A DNA stretch of 64,000 bases from Candidatus Competibacteraceae bacterium (GTDB lineage: Bacteria; Pseudomonadota; Gammaproteobacteria; Competibacterales; Competibacteraceae). The notes under the pieces are model-generated. The model saw only the letters and a program-made list of their open reading frames with translations. It was not told the origin of the DNA and made no database searches. Both the position numbers and the translations under genes were made by a program. Below are positions 9,273 through 21,182 of the stretch, piece after piece; position 1 is the first letter of the stretch; each line of letters begins with the position of its first letter. The stretch is from contig JAEUPW010000169.1 of the NCBI GenBank assembly GCA_016790045.1, positions 1 through 64,000 on the forward strand, read 5' to 3'.

Positions 9273-9301
9273 TTGTCAAGCCTGTCCGGTATCCGTACCA
9301 T
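9273..9301 (+). promoter_or_regulatory. Putative sigma-70 promoter for dapA
   Basis: TTGTCA at 9273-9278 (five of six to -35) and TACCAT at 9296-9301 (four of six to -10) with a 17-bp spacer. The start site would fall near 9308, about 30 nt before the dapA ATG. Seen by eye; not scored. Confidence 0.4.
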
Positions 9302-9336
9302 GCGGCGATCACGAGCTGATGTGAGAGTGTGCGACC

Positions 9337-10209
9337 ATGTTTTGGGGCAGTATGGTGGCGATCGTTTCGCCGATGCAATCGGATGGCGCGCTGGATTATC
9401 GGGCGCTGGCGCAGTTGGTGGAGTTTCACATCGAAAGCGGCACCCGCGCCATCGTCGCCGTCGGGACGACCGGCGAGTCCGCCACGCTGGATTTTGACGA
9501 GCACACCGAGTTCGTGCGCCGCACGGTGGAGCTGGTCGCCAAGCGCGTTCCGGTCATCGCCGGCACCGGCTCGAATTCGACCAGCGAGGCGGTGTACATG
9601 AGCGGCCGGGCCAGGGACGCCGGCGCCGACGCCTGCCTGCTGGTCACGCCCTATTACAACAAGCCCACCCAAGAAGGCTTGTACCGACATTATAAAGAGA
9701 TCGCCGAGCGCGTGGCGATCCCGCACATTCTGTACAACGTGCCGGGGCGCACCGCCTGCGACCTGCTGCCGGAAACGGTCGAGCGCCTGGCCGGAGTTCC
9801 GAACATCGTCGGCATCAAGGAAGCCAGCACCTTGGGGCGCATCGAGGACCTGGTGCGGCGGTGCGGGGACCGGCTGGCCATTTTCAGCGGCGATGACGGC
9901 ATGGCTGCCGCCGCGATGCTCGCGGGCGCGAAGGGGGTGATTTCGGTCACGGCCAACGTCGCGCCGCGCGCCATGCGCGAGTTGAGCGACGCCGCCCTGG
10001 CGGGCGACCGCGCCCGCCTCGCGGAAATCGACGGCCGCTTGGTCGGGCTGCATAAAGCGCTGTTTCTCGAATCCAATCCCATTCCGGTGAAGTGGGCGGT
10101 CAATCAATTGGGCCTGATTCCACCGGGCATCCGTTTGCCCCTGACCCCGCTGTCGAAATCGTTCCAGCCGGCGGTGCGGGCGGCGATGCAACAGGCCGGA
10201 GTGATCTGA
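9337..10209 (+). CDS. dapA: 4-hydroxy-tetrahydrodipicolinate synthase
   Basis: A 290-residue class I aldolase that condenses pyruvate with aspartate semialdehyde, the first committed step to lysine and diaminopimelate for peptidoglycan. The Schiff-base lysine is K161 (VGIKEAS) and the proton-relay tyrosine is Y133 (ILYNVPGRT), the same numbering as the E. coli enzyme. The substrate loop GTTGESATL and the allosteric-site region YYNKPTQEG are intact. bamC follows after 7 bp, the conserved dapA-bamC pair of Gammaproteobacteria. Ribosome site before the ATG is weak. Confidence 0.97.
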   Translation: MFWGSMVAIVSPMQSDGALDYRALAQLVEFHIESGTRAIVAVGTTGESATLDFDEHTEFVRRTVELVAKRVPVIAGTGSNSTSEAVYMSGRARDAGADACLLVTPYYNKPTQEGLYRHYKEIAERVAIPHILYNVPGRTACDLLPETVERLAGVPNIVGIKEASTLGRIEDLVRRCGDRLAIFSGDDGMAAAAMLAGAKGVISVTANVAPRAMRELSDAALAGDRARLAEIDGRLVGLHKALFLESNPIPVKWAVNQLGLIPPGIRLPLTPLSKSFQPAVRAAMQQAGVI

Positions 10210-10216
10210 TAACATT

Positions 10217-11401
10217 ATGACTACGCGGTTTATTTCGTTGTTTCGGGACGCCGTGCTGGCCGCCGCCGCGCTGGCGGCGCTCGCCGGCTGCTCCACCAAA
10301 TTCGACACCTTGCTGCCGGACCGGCGGCCCGATTACCGCAAGAGCACGCTGTCGCAACCGCTGGAGGTGCCGCCGGATCTGACCGCGTCCACCATCGACG
10401 ACACCTTGGTGGTCCCGGAGCTCAACCCGGCCGGATCGGCCTCGCTGTCCGCTTACGCCAGCGAGCGGGGCGGAACGGCGCGGCAGCCGCAGGCGCGCGC
10501 GGCCGAAGCGGTGTTGCCCGCGCAAACCGGCATCCGCCTGGAACAGGCCGGCAACCAGCGTTGGCTGGTGATCTCGGCTCCGGCCGATCAAGTCTGGCCC
10601 AGGGTGCGGGAATTCTGGACCAGCAACGGCTTCGCCTTGAAGCGCGACGATCCCACCATCGGCATCATGGAAACCGATTGGGTGGAGAACCGCGCCGACA
10701 TCCCGCAAGATGGCGTTCGCGCCGTTTTGAAGCGCTATTTGGATATTCTCTATTCCGCGCCGACCCGCGACCGCTTCCGGGTGCGGCTGGAACGCGCCGC
10801 CGACGGCGGTTCCACCGAAGTGTATTTGAGCCACTCCGGCGTGGAGGAGGTGGCGGCCGGCGGCGGCGGCGCCAGCACCAGCAGCACCTATATCTGGCAG
10901 CGGCGGCCCTCCGACCCGGAGCTCGAAGCCGAAATGCTCAAGCGCCTGACGGTGTATCTGGGGGCCTCGGAAAAACGCGCCGAGGTCGAACAGGCCAAGG
11001 CGGGCCCGGCGGCCGGACCGCGCGTGCGGCTGAACGAACAGGGCGGCGAAACCCAGTTGATCGTCGGCGAGGACTATTCGCGGGCCTGGCGCTTGGTCGG
11101 GCTGGCGCTGGATAGCAGCAGCTACGCGGTGGAGGAACAGAACCGCGGCCAGGGCTTGTACGTGGTCGAATACCGCGATCCGGAACTGGAGAATCAAAAA
11201 TCGGGCGATAAGGGGTGGCTGTCCAAAATGGCGTTCTGGCGCGGGAAGCCGGATGCGCCGCCGGCGGGAACGCGCTACCGGGTGCGCTTGGCCGGCCAGT
11301 CCGGCCAGACCGTGGTGGTGGTGCGCGACAGCGCCGATCAACCCGACCGCTCGGCCGGCGCACGGCAGGTTTTGGACGCTTTGCAGCGGACCATCAAATA
11401 A
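10217..11401 (+). CDS. bamC: Outer-membrane assembly lipoprotein BamC
   Basis: A 394-residue lipoprotein with signal peptide and lipobox LAGC; the lipidated residue would be C25. The segment DRRPDYRKS...LEVPPDLT just after it is the unstructured BamC N-terminus that contacts BamD. Two helix-grip domains follow (about residues 105-225 and 260-394), separated by a linker. It belongs to the BAM complex with BamA, which is encoded at 51066-53354. Position right after dapA is conserved. The protein is somewhat longer than E. coli BamC (344), mainly in the linkers. Confidence 0.93.
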   Translation: MTTRFISLFRDAVLAAAALAALAGCSTKFDTLLPDRRPDYRKSTLSQPLEVPPDLTASTIDDTLVVPELNPAGSASLSAYASERGGTARQPQARAAEAVLPAQTGIRLEQAGNQRWLVISAPADQVWPRVREFWTSNGFALKRDDPTIGIMETDWVENRADIPQDGVRAVLKRYLDILYSAPTRDRFRVRLERAADGGSTEVYLSHSGVEEVAAGGGGASTSSTYIWQRRPSDPELEAEMLKRLTVYLGASEKRAEVEQAKAGPAAGPRVRLNEQGGETQLIVGEDYSRAWRLVGLALDSSSYAVEEQNRGQGLYVVEYRDPELENQKSGDKGWLSKMAFWRGKPDAPPAGTRYRVRLAGQSGQTVVVVRDSADQPDRSAGARQVLDALQRTIK

Positions 11402-11471
11402 TCCGGTGCCGGGTGCGATCCGAGGATGGCGCCGGGCGCGCCGGTTTTCCCTGCGCCAAGGTGTCTGAACC

Positions 11472-13268
11472 GTGAACGCGCGCATCCGTCGGCTGCCGCC
11501 GCAACTGATCGGCCAGATCGCGGCGGGCGAGGTGGTCGAGCGGCCGGCCTCCATCGTCAAGGAATTGCTGGAAAACAGCCTGGACGCAGGCGCATCCCGG
11601 GTCCGGATCGATATCGAGCAGGGCGGCGTCCGCCTGATCCGGGTCCGCGACGACGGCGGCGGCATCCATCCCGACGATCTGGCGCTGGCGCTGTTGCGTC
11701 ACGCCACCAGCAAAATCGGCAGCTTCGACGATCTCCAGCACGTCGCCAGCCTGGGCTTTCGCGGCGAGGCCTTGCCCAGCATCGCCGCCGTGGCGCGCCT
11801 GACGCTGAGCTCGCGGATCGCCGGCGCCGCCGACGGCTGGCGGGTGAGCGGCGATGGCGGCGACGCCCTGGCCGAACCGGTCCCGACCTCGCATCCGGTG
11901 GGCACCACGGTCGAGGCGCGCGATTTGTTTTTCAACGTGCCGGCCCGCCGCAAGTTTCTGCGCGGGGAGCGCACCGAGTTCGGCCACATCGAGGAGGTCG
12001 TTCGCCGGCTGGCGCTGAGCCGTTTTACGGTCGGCTTTAGCTTGTGGCACAACCAGCGGGCGGCGTTCAATCTGGAGCCGGCCATCGAGCCCATCGCCCA
12101 AGCCCAGCGGGTCGCGGCGCTATGCGGTCCCGAATTCGCCGCCGCCAGCCTGCGCCTCGACCGGGATGCGGCGGGTTTGCGCTTGCGCGGTTGGCTGGGT
12201 TCGCCGTCCGTCGCCCGCGCGCAACCGGACATGCAATATTTTTTCGTCAACGGTCGGCCGGTGCGCGACCGCACCCTCGCGCACGCCGTCCGGCAAGCCT
12301 ATCGGGACGTGCTGTACCAAGACCGCCATCCCGCCGTCATCCTGGCGCTGGAACTCGATCCGGCGTCGGTCGATGTGAACGCCCATCCCGCCAAATACGA
12401 GATCCGGTTTCGCGAATCCGCCATGATCCACGAAACCGTGCGCCGATCGGTGCAGGCCGCGTTGGCTGAGGCGCGGCCCGGCGAAGCGCCGCCGTTGCCG
12501 CACGCCGGCGAACGGTTGTGGCCCGGCGGCTTCGGAGCGGGTGGAAGCGACCCTGGCCGGCTCTATTCCCACCAGCGGCCGTTGCCGCTCGAAATTCGGG
12601 AACGCTTCGAAAACTACGGTCGCCTGCATCCGCCCTCGCCGGACCCCGATGAGGACCAAGCCGAGCCGCCGGCCGCGCCCGAGCGCCCGCCCTTGGGTTA
12701 CGCCCTGGGGCAGGTGCACGGCTGTTACGTTTTGGCCGAGAACGCCGAAGGCTTGATCGTGGTCGACATGCACGCCGCGCACGAGCGCATCCTGTACGAG
12801 CGGCTCAAAACCGCGCTGGCCGCGCGCGCGCTCGAAACCCAGGCGCTGCTGGTGCCGGTGACGCTGGCGGTCAGCCCGCGCGAGCGGCAACTGGTCGAGG
12901 AGCACGGTGCTCTGTTCGCGCAAGCCGGGCTGACGGTCGAGCCGCTGGGCCCGGAAAGTTTGGCGGTGCGCCAGATTCCGGCGTTGCTGGCCGGTTCGGA
13001 CATCGGCGGCTTAGTGCGCGACATGCTGGCCGATCTGGCGGCGTACGATTCGACCGACCGCTCGGAAACGGCGGTTTTGGCGCTGCTTTCGAGCCTGGCC
13101 TGCCACGGCGCGATTCACGCCAACCGCTCGCTCAATTTGGTGGAAATGAACGCGCTGCTGCGCGCCATGGAGCGCACGGAGCGCGGCGGCCAGTGCAACC
13201 ACGGCCGGCCCACTTGGATCCAGTTGAGCCTCGACGAATTGGACCGGCTGTTCCGGCGGGGGCGATAA
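11472..13268 (+). CDS. mutL: DNA mismatch repair protein MutL (endonuclease type)
   Basis: A 598-residue GHKL ATPase that couples MutS to strand incision. N-terminal motifs are complete: ELLENSLDAG, DDGGGI and GFRGEALPSI. A proline-rich linker lies around residues 340-410. The C-terminal domain carries DMHAAHERILYE at residues 432-443, which fits the metal-binding endonuclease pattern DQHA-x2-E-x4-E with Q replaced by M, plus ACHGAIHAN and CNHGRPT near the end. E. coli MutL lacks this site and relies on MutH; a nicking MutL as in Pseudomonas is therefore likely. The start is GTG at 11472. miaA follows after 6 bp. Confidence 0.96.
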   Translation: MNARIRRLPPQLIGQIAAGEVVERPASIVKELLENSLDAGASRVRIDIEQGGVRLIRVRDDGGGIHPDDLALALLRHATSKIGSFDDLQHVASLGFRGEALPSIAAVARLTLSSRIAGAADGWRVSGDGGDALAEPVPTSHPVGTTVEARDLFFNVPARRKFLRGERTEFGHIEEVVRRLALSRFTVGFSLWHNQRAAFNLEPAIEPIAQAQRVAALCGPEFAAASLRLDRDAAGLRLRGWLGSPSVARAQPDMQYFFVNGRPVRDRTLAHAVRQAYRDVLYQDRHPAVILALELDPASVDVNAHPAKYEIRFRESAMIHETVRRSVQAALAEARPGEAPPLPHAGERLWPGGFGAGGSDPGRLYSHQRPLPLEIRERFENYGRLHPPSPDPDEDQAEPPAAPERPPLGYALGQVHGCYVLAENAEGLIVVDMHAAHERILYERLKTALAARALETQALLVPVTLAVSPRERQLVEEHGALFAQAGLTVEPLGPESLAVRQIPALLAGSDIGGLVRDMLADLAAYDSTDRSETAVLALLSSLACHGAIHANRSLNLVEMNALLRAMERTERGGQCNHGRPTWIQLSLDELDRLFRRGR

Positions 13269-13274
13269 CGGCGC

Positions 13275-14255
13275 ATGTCGGCCCCGGAAGCCGCAGATTC
13301 ACGACCCGCCATCGTCTGGCTGATGGGGCCGACCGCCGCCGGCAAGACCGATCTGGCGGTCGAATTGGCCCGACGGTGGCCGTTCGCGATCATCAGCGTC
13401 GATTCAGCGCTGGTTTATCGGGAGATGGATATAGGTACCGCCAAGCCGGATCGGGCGCTTCGCCTCGCGGTTCCCCATCGCCTGGTGGATATTCTCGATC
13501 CGGCCGAGGCCTATTCGGCCGGCCGTTTCCGAGGCGATGCGCTGCGCGAGATCGCCGACGTTCAGGCGCAGGGCAAGCTCCCCTTGCTGGTGGGCGGGAC
13601 CATGCTGTATTTCCGGGCGCTGGAGCGGGGCTTGGCCGAACTGCCGCCCGCCGACGCGCGCGTCCGGGCTCGTTTGGCGGCCGAATGGGCCGAACAGGGC
13701 GGCGCGAGCCTGCACGCCCGGCTGGCGCGGCTCGATCCGGCGGCGGCGGCGCGCATCCACCCGCGCGATCCGCAGCGGGTGCAACGGGCGCTGGAGGTGT
13801 GCGAGCTTTCCGGCCGGTCGCTGACGGAACTTTGCGCCGCTTCGCGCACCGAACTATTGCCGTTCAGGCCGATGAAACTGATCGTTGCGCCCGCGGAACG
13901 TCAGGTGTTGCACCAGCGGATCGAACGGCGCTTTCGGCTCATGCTGGAGCGGGGTTTCGTCGCCGAAGTCGAGCGCTTGCGGGCGCGCGGCGATCTGGAT
14001 TTGGGCAAGGCTTCGATGCGCGCGGTCGGTTACCGGCAGGTGTGGACCTATTTGGAAGGTGGCCTGGATTATGCACGCATGATGGATCGGGGGATCGCGG
14101 CGACCCGCCAATTCGCCAAACGGCAGTTGACGTGGCTGCGCGCCGAAACCGGTGCGACCTGGCTCGATAGCGCCGATGGCCGGTTGTTGGATCGGGCGCT
14201 CGCCCGATTTCGCGAAGATGGCTTTTTCTCTAAAGTCATCGGGCGCTTGTGTTAA
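13275..14255 (+). CDS. miaA: tRNA dimethylallyltransferase
   Basis: A 326-residue enzyme that prenylates A37 of tRNAs reading U-starting codons, the first step to ms2i6A. The P-loop GPTAAGKTDLA and the following DSALVYREMDIGTAKP are the family signatures, and GGTMLYFRAL matches the substrate-channel region. It sits between mutL and hfq, the conserved superoperon order. The 242 bp between its stop and hfq hold a possible structured leader. Confidence 0.96.
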   Translation: MSAPEAADSRPAIVWLMGPTAAGKTDLAVELARRWPFAIISVDSALVYREMDIGTAKPDRALRLAVPHRLVDILDPAEAYSAGRFRGDALREIADVQAQGKLPLLVGGTMLYFRALERGLAELPPADARVRARLAAEWAEQGGASLHARLARLDPAAAARIHPRDPQRVQRALEVCELSGRSLTELCAASRTELLPFRPMKLIVAPAERQVLHQRIERRFRLMLERGFVAEVERLRARGDLDLGKASMRAVGYRQVWTYLEGGLDYARMMDRGIAATRQFAKRQLTWLRAETGATWLDSADGRLLDRALARFREDGFFSKVIGRLC

Positions 14256-14311
14256 AATGACGGCTTGATGGACGGCGGTTCGAGCCGGTGCTCCCCGAGG
14301 CGGTTCGCGCG

Positions 14312-14352
14312 ACCTTTCAACTCATTCCACGGGTAACCCATCATGGAAAGGT
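14312..14352. repeat. Inverted repeat in the long miaA-hfq spacer
   Basis: ACCTTTC at 14312-14318 pairs with GAAAGGT at 14346-14352. Inside it, TTCCA pairs with TGGAA and would compete for the same right arm, so two alternative folds are possible. It may belong to the hfq leader RNA or an operator. Nothing else recognisable lies in 14256-14497 apart from an A/T-rich run near 14417-14430. Confidence 0.35.
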
Positions 14353-14497
14353 GAAAGTCCGGCCCTGCGGCGGATCGTCCTGGGGAGGCGTGCGCCATCG
14401 CGCGGATGATGTGCCGCTTTTTAAATTTTTGAAGAAATACTTGGGTTTGTATTTCGATGCGCCTTCTATAGGCCCATAACAACAAGGGAGAGTCATA

Positions 14498-14752
14498 ATG
14501 GCAAAAGGTCATTCCCTGCAAGAGCCTTTCTTGAATGCGTTGCGCAAAGAACGGATTCCGGTTTCGGTTTATCTGGTCAACGGGATCAAGCTGCAAGGGC
14601 AGATCGAATCCTTCGACCAATTTGTGGTTTTGCTCAAAAACAGCGTCAGCCAGATGATCTACAAGCACGCTATTTCCACGGTCGTGCCGGCGCGAAACGT
14701 CCGCTTGAATTTGGCGACCGACGAGAACGGCATTGGCAACGAACAAGCCTGA
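14498..14752 (+). CDS. hfq: RNA-binding protein Hfq
   Basis: An 84-residue Sm-like RNA chaperone forming a hexamer that pairs small RNAs with mRNAs. The Sm1 region is [20 protein letters not shown] with the G-(I/V)-(K/R)-L-x-G core, and Sm2 has the proximal-face motif YKHAIST. The C-terminal tail is short (about 15 residues), unlike the long enteric tail. AAGGGAGAG lies before the ATG. hflX follows after about 29 bp. Confidence 0.98.
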   Translation: MAKGHSLQEPFLNALRKERIPVSVYLVNGIKLQGQIESFDQFVVLLKNSVSQMIYKHAISTVVPARNVRLNLATDENGIGNEQA

Positions 14753-14781
14753 TCGATTCGACCACGGTCAAGGGAGGCGGT

Positions 14782-16083
14782 TTGTTCGAGCGTCCGCGCG
14801 GCGGTGAACGCGCCGTTTTGGTGCATTTGCTGTTAGATGGCCTGGAAGGCGAACAGGATCTGGGCGAATTCCAGGCGCTGGCGGCATCGGCGGGCGCGGA
14901 GCGCGTGGCTCTGATCACCGGGCGCCGACAAGCTCCCGATCCCCGCTGGTTCGTCGGCAGCGGCAAGGCCGAGGAAATTCGCGCGGCGATCCAGCGGCAC
15001 GGGGCGGAACTGGCGATTTTCGATCACGCCTTGAGCCCCGGCCAGGAGCGCAATCTGGAAGCCTTTCTGCAATGCCGGGTGGTGGATCGCACCGGCCTGA
15101 TCCTGGACATTTTCGCGCAGCGGGCGCGCAGTTTCGAGGGCAAGCTGCAAGTCGAGCTGGCGCAACTGCGCCACTGGTCGACCCGGCTGGTGCGCGGCTG
15201 GACCCACCTGGAGCGCCAGCGCGGCGGCATCGGAATGCGCGGGCCGGGCGAAACCCAGCTCGAAACCGACCGCCGGTTGCTGGCCGACCGCATCCGCCAG
15301 ATCCGTCTGCGGCTGGAGCGGGTCGAACGCCAGCGCGAACAGGGTCGGCGGGCGCGCCGCAAGGCCGATCTGCCGACCGTGTCGGTGGTCGGTTATACCA
15401 ACGCCGGCAAATCCACCCTGTTCAACGCCCTGACCCGCGCCGAGGTCTACGCCGCCGACCAACTGTTCGCCACGCTGGACCCGACCCTGCGCCGGCTGGA
15501 GCTGCCAGGCGCGGAACCGGCGGTGCTGGCCGACACGGTCGGTTTTATCAACCATTTGCCGCACGAGCTGGTGGCGGCGTTTCGCTCGACCTTGCAAGAG
15601 ACGTGTGAAGCCGGCCTGCTGCTGCACGTCATCGACGCCAGCCACCCCGACCGCAACGCCGTGATCGACCAGGTCGAAACGGTGTTGGGAGAAATCGGGG
15701 CGCTGTCGGTGCCCCGGTTGCAGGTCTTCAACAAAATCGATTTGACGGCGGAGCCCGCGCGCCTGGAGCGAGACGGCGAAGGCCGGGCGCGGGCGGTCTG
15801 GCTGTCGGCGGCGACCGGCGCGGGGCTGGACTTGCTGGCGGCGGCGGTGGCGGAGCGCTTGCGCGGCGACGCCCTGCACGGCTGGCTGTGTTTGCCGCCC
15901 TCGGCCTCGCGCTTGCGGGCTCGCCTGTTCAGTTGGGGAGCGGTCGTGGCCGAGCAGAACGGCCCGGCGGGCGAATGGTTGATCGAAGCGCGCACTTCGC
16001 GCGGCAACGTGGAGCTCTTGTACCGCCGTTACGGCTTGCGCACCGAATGGGTGCGTTCGGGCTTTGAAAGCCCGACGGCGTGA
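14782..16083 (+). CDS. hflX: Ribosome-associated GTPase HflX
   Basis: A 433-residue GTPase that splits or rescues stalled ribosomes, mainly under heat stress. The N-terminal HflX domain shows GSGKAEEIRAAI and RTGLILDIFAQRA. A glycine-rich hinge (GGIGMRGPGETQLETDRR) precedes the G domain with G1 GYTNAGKST, G3 DTVGF and G4 NKID. The start is TTG at 14782, with GGGAGG at a good distance upstream and no better in-frame alternative. It lies in the hfq-hflX-hflK-hflC order. Confidence 0.96.
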   Translation: MFERPRGGERAVLVHLLLDGLEGEQDLGEFQALAASAGAERVALITGRRQAPDPRWFVGSGKAEEIRAAIQRHGAELAIFDHALSPGQERNLEAFLQCRVVDRTGLILDIFAQRARSFEGKLQVELAQLRHWSTRLVRGWTHLERQRGGIGMRGPGETQLETDRRLLADRIRQIRLRLERVERQREQGRRARRKADLPTVSVVGYTNAGKSTLFNALTRAEVYAADQLFATLDPTLRRLELPGAEPAVLADTVGFINHLPHELVAAFRSTLQETCEAGLLLHVIDASHPDRNAVIDQVETVLGEIGALSVPRLQVFNKIDLTAEPARLERDGEGRARAVWLSAATGAGLDLLAAAVAERLRGDALHGWLCLPPSASRLRARLFSWGAVVAEQNGPAGEWLIEARTSRGNVELLYRRYGLRTEWVRSGFESPTA

Positions 16084-16123
16084 ACAGGATTCGAAATCCA
16101 AAAGACTCAGTCTGGGGTACGAC

Positions 16124-17491
16124 ATGGCCTGGAATGAACCGGGAGGCGGCAACCGCGATCCCTGGAGCGGGGGCGGCCGCGATCAGGGACCGCCCGATCT
16201 CGACGAGGTGATCCGCAAGCTGTCGGCCAAGTTCGGCGCTTTGTGGGGCGGCCGGCGCGGCAACGGCGGTGGCGGCCGCCCGGACTCGCCGGGCTCCGGC
16301 GGCTCCGGCTTGGCCGGCATCGGCCTGATCGTCGGCCTGATCGCGGTCATCGGGTGGTTGATCGCCAGCATCTACATCGTGGACGAGGGCACGCGCGGCG
16401 TGGTGCTGCGCTTTGGCCAATATCTGAAAACCACGCTGCCCGGCCCGCATTTGCGGATTTTCCCGATCGACCGGGTCGAGATCGTGAATATCGAGCAGCG
16501 CCGTTTCCGGGAGATCGGCTACCGCTCTGGCGGCGGCGGCAACCGCCAGCAGCCGGGCGTGCGCTCGGTGCCGAAGGAAGCGCTGATGCTGACTCAGGAC
16601 GAGAACATCGTGGACGTGCGTTTGGCGGTGCAGTACCAGATCAAGGACCCCCGCGCTTATCTGTTCAACGTGCTCGATCCGGAAAGCGTGCTGGTGCATG
16701 TCGTGGAAAGCGCCGCGCGCGAAACCATCGGCAAAAGCACCATGGACTTCGTGTTGACCGAAGGCCGCAGCGATATCGTGGCCGACATCAAATCCTTGAG
16801 CCAGCGGGTGCTCGACAACTATCCGCCCGGCGCGCTGCAATTGGCCGGAGAAGGCGAGGCACCGAAAAAGGCGACCGAACCGCCGCTGATCAAAAGCGCG
16901 CCGCAAGGCGACAAAACCGCCGACTTGCAGAGCGCGGGCGACAGCAGCAAAGGCATCGGCTTGCAAATCATCACCGTGGTGCTGCAAGACGCGCAGCCGC
17001 CGGATGAGGTGCAAGACGCTTTCGCGGACGCGATCAAGGCGCGCGAGGACGAACAGCGGCTGAAAAACGAGGCCGAAGCTTATTCCAACGAAATCATTCC
17101 CAGAGCGCGCGGACAGGCGGCGCGGCGCTTGCAGGAAGCCTCGGCCTACAAGGAGCAGGTCATCGCGCAGGCCCAGGGCGAAGCCAGCCGCTTCGAGCAG
17201 TTGCTCGCGGCTTATCAGAAAGCTCCGGCGGTGACTCGCGAACGCCTGTATCTGGAAACCCTGGAGACGGTTCTGTCGCGCACCAGCAAGGTGTTGCTGG
17301 ACGCGCAGGGAACCAATAACCTGCTGTATTTGCCGTTGGATCGCCTGCTTAAAAGCGGGGAAGCGGCCCCCGCTGCAACGCCGGCCGCCAACGGCCCGGC
17401 GGCCGATGCCTCGCCCTCGCCGCCCTCGGTGGAGGGCGGGTCGACGGCCACGCGCTTGCGCGATCTCAACCGTAGCCGGGAGGTGCGCTGA
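16124..17491 (+). CDS. hflK: FtsH protease activity modulator HflK
   Basis: A 455-residue membrane protein of the SPFH/prohibitin family, partner of HflC. The N-terminus MAWNEPGGGNRDPWSGGG and the Gly-rich stretch before the single membrane span (about residues 65-87) are typical. The SPFH domain follows, then a long helical region (RAREDEQRLKNEAEAYSNE) for oligomerisation. HflKC caps FtsH on the periplasmic side. A longer open frame begins upstream within hflX, but the ATG at 16124 gives the family N-terminus. It overlaps hflC by one base (TGATG). Confidence 0.96.
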   Translation: MAWNEPGGGNRDPWSGGGRDQGPPDLDEVIRKLSAKFGALWGGRRGNGGGGRPDSPGSGGSGLAGIGLIVGLIAVIGWLIASIYIVDEGTRGVVLRFGQYLKTTLPGPHLRIFPIDRVEIVNIEQRRFREIGYRSGGGGNRQQPGVRSVPKEALMLTQDENIVDVRLAVQYQIKDPRAYLFNVLDPESVLVHVVESAARETIGKSTMDFVLTEGRSDIVADIKSLSQRVLDNYPPGALQLAGEGEAPKKATEPPLIKSAPQGDKTADLQSAGDSSKGIGLQIITVVLQDAQPPDEVQDAFADAIKAREDEQRLKNEAEAYSNEIIPRARGQAARRLQEASAYKEQVIAQAQGEASRFEQLLAAYQKAPAVTRERLYLETLETVLSRTSKVLLDAQGTNNLLYLPLDRLLKSGEAAPAATPAANGPAADASPSPPSVEGGSTATRLRDLNRSREVR

Positions 17492-18354
17492 TGTCGCAAT
17501 CTCGTAACGTCGTGCTGGGCGTTTTGGGCGCTGTGGCGGTGCTGTTAGTCATGTCGCTCTTTACCGTGCACGAAACTCAAACCGCCATCCGTTTTCAGCT
17601 AGGCGAGATCGTGCAGGCGAACTACAAGCCGGGCTTGCACTGGAAATGGCCGCTGATCAACAACGTGCGCAAGTTCGACCGCCGCTTGCAGACTTTGGAC
17701 ACCGAACCGGAACGGTTCCTGACCGCCGAAAAGAAAAACGTCATCGTCGATTCCTTCGCCATGTGGCGAATCGAAGACGTGCGGCTGTTCTACACCACCG
17801 TGGGCGGCGATCCGACCCAGGCCAACGTCCGCCTCGACCAGATCGTCAAAGACGGCCTGCGCAGCGAGTTCAGCAAGCGCACCATCCAGGAAGTGGTTTC
17901 CGGCGACCGCGATCAGATCATGGAAACGCTGGGGCGCTTGCTCAAGGAGCAGGCCACCTATTTGGGCATCGCCTCGGTGGACGTGCGGATCAAGCGCATC
18001 GATTTGCCGCCCGATGTCAGCAATTCCGTGTTCAGCCGGATGAAAGCCGAGCGGTTGCGGGTGGCCAAGGATTTTCGCTCGCGCGGCGGCGAGGCCGCCG
18101 AGCGCATCCGCGCCGACGCCGACCGCCAGAGCACCGTGCTGCTGGCTGAAGCCTATCGCGACGCCGAGCGCCAGCGCGGCGAGGGCGACGCGCTGGCGAC
18201 GGAAATCTACGCGCGCGCTTATGGCAAGGACGAGGATTTCTACGGTTTCCATCGCAGTCTGGCGGCCTACCGGCAGAGTTTTTCCGGCCGGGACGACGTG
18301 CTGGTGCTCAAGCCCGATTCGCAGCTATTCCGCTACTTCAACAAGGCGCAATGA
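17491..18354 (+). CDS. hflC: Protease modulator HflC
   Basis: A 287-residue partner of HflK with an N-terminal membrane anchor (residues about 6-24) followed by the SPFH domain (FTVHETQTAIRFQLGEI). The C-terminal helix includes ERIRADADRQSTVLLAEAYR, the conserved coiled-coil segment, and YRQSFSGRDDVLVLKPDSQ near the end. Together with HflK it forms the membrane cage that restrains FtsH. Translational coupling to hflK is likely because start and stop overlap. Confidence 0.97.
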   Translation: MSQSRNVVLGVLGAVAVLLVMSLFTVHETQTAIRFQLGEIVQANYKPGLHWKWPLINNVRKFDRRLQTLDTEPERFLTAEKKNVIVDSFAMWRIEDVRLFYTTVGGDPTQANVRLDQIVKDGLRSEFSKRTIQEVVSGDRDQIMETLGRLLKEQATYLGIASVDVRIKRIDLPPDVSNSVFSRMKAERLRVAKDFRSRGGEAAERIRADADRQSTVLLAEAYRDAERQRGEGDALATEIYARAYGKDEDFYGFHRSLAAYRQSFSGRDDVLVLKPDSQLFRYFNKAQ

Positions 18355-18408
18355 TGGGTTCGGGGTGCGGAGAATGCCGCGTCCGCCCGGCGCCCGGCGC
18401 TCGCCGTC

Positions 18409-18594
18409 ATGTGGAATGAAATGCTGGCGGCATTCGGCTTGATGATGGTTTTCGAGGGGATAATGCCGTTTCTCAGCCCGCGCGCTTCGCGTCAGGCCTG
18501 GTTGCGGATCGCGCAGTTGGACGACCGGCTGCTGCGGTTGACCGGCTTGGGCAGCATGGGCCTGGGTTTGGCGGTGCTGTATTTTTTTCGCTGA
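18409..18594 (+). CDS. DUF2065 family small membrane protein (YjeT)
   Basis: A 61-residue protein with two hydrophobic segments (about residues 5-22 and 43-60) and the signature MPFLSPRASRQAWLRIAQLD. YjeT-like proteins usually sit between hflC and purA or hisZ, exactly as here. Function is unknown; it is probably an inner-membrane hairpin. Confidence 0.88.
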   Translation: MWNEMLAAFGLMMVFEGIMPFLSPRASRQAWLRIAQLDDRLLRLTGLGSMGLGLAVLYFFR

Positions 18595-18635
18595 GGCCCC
18601 GCGCATGCTGCCCCCCACCGCATCTTCGATTCGCC

Positions 18636-21168
<2,533 letters not shown>

Positions 21169-21182
21169 GACCCGCAAAGCAA

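Noticed and set aside
14270-14400. Possible group II intron or RNase P RNA fragment (GTGAAAGTCCGG near 14351)
   Set aside because: Only short motif-like words are present; there is no domain V, no reverse transcriptase and no room for an RNase P fold.
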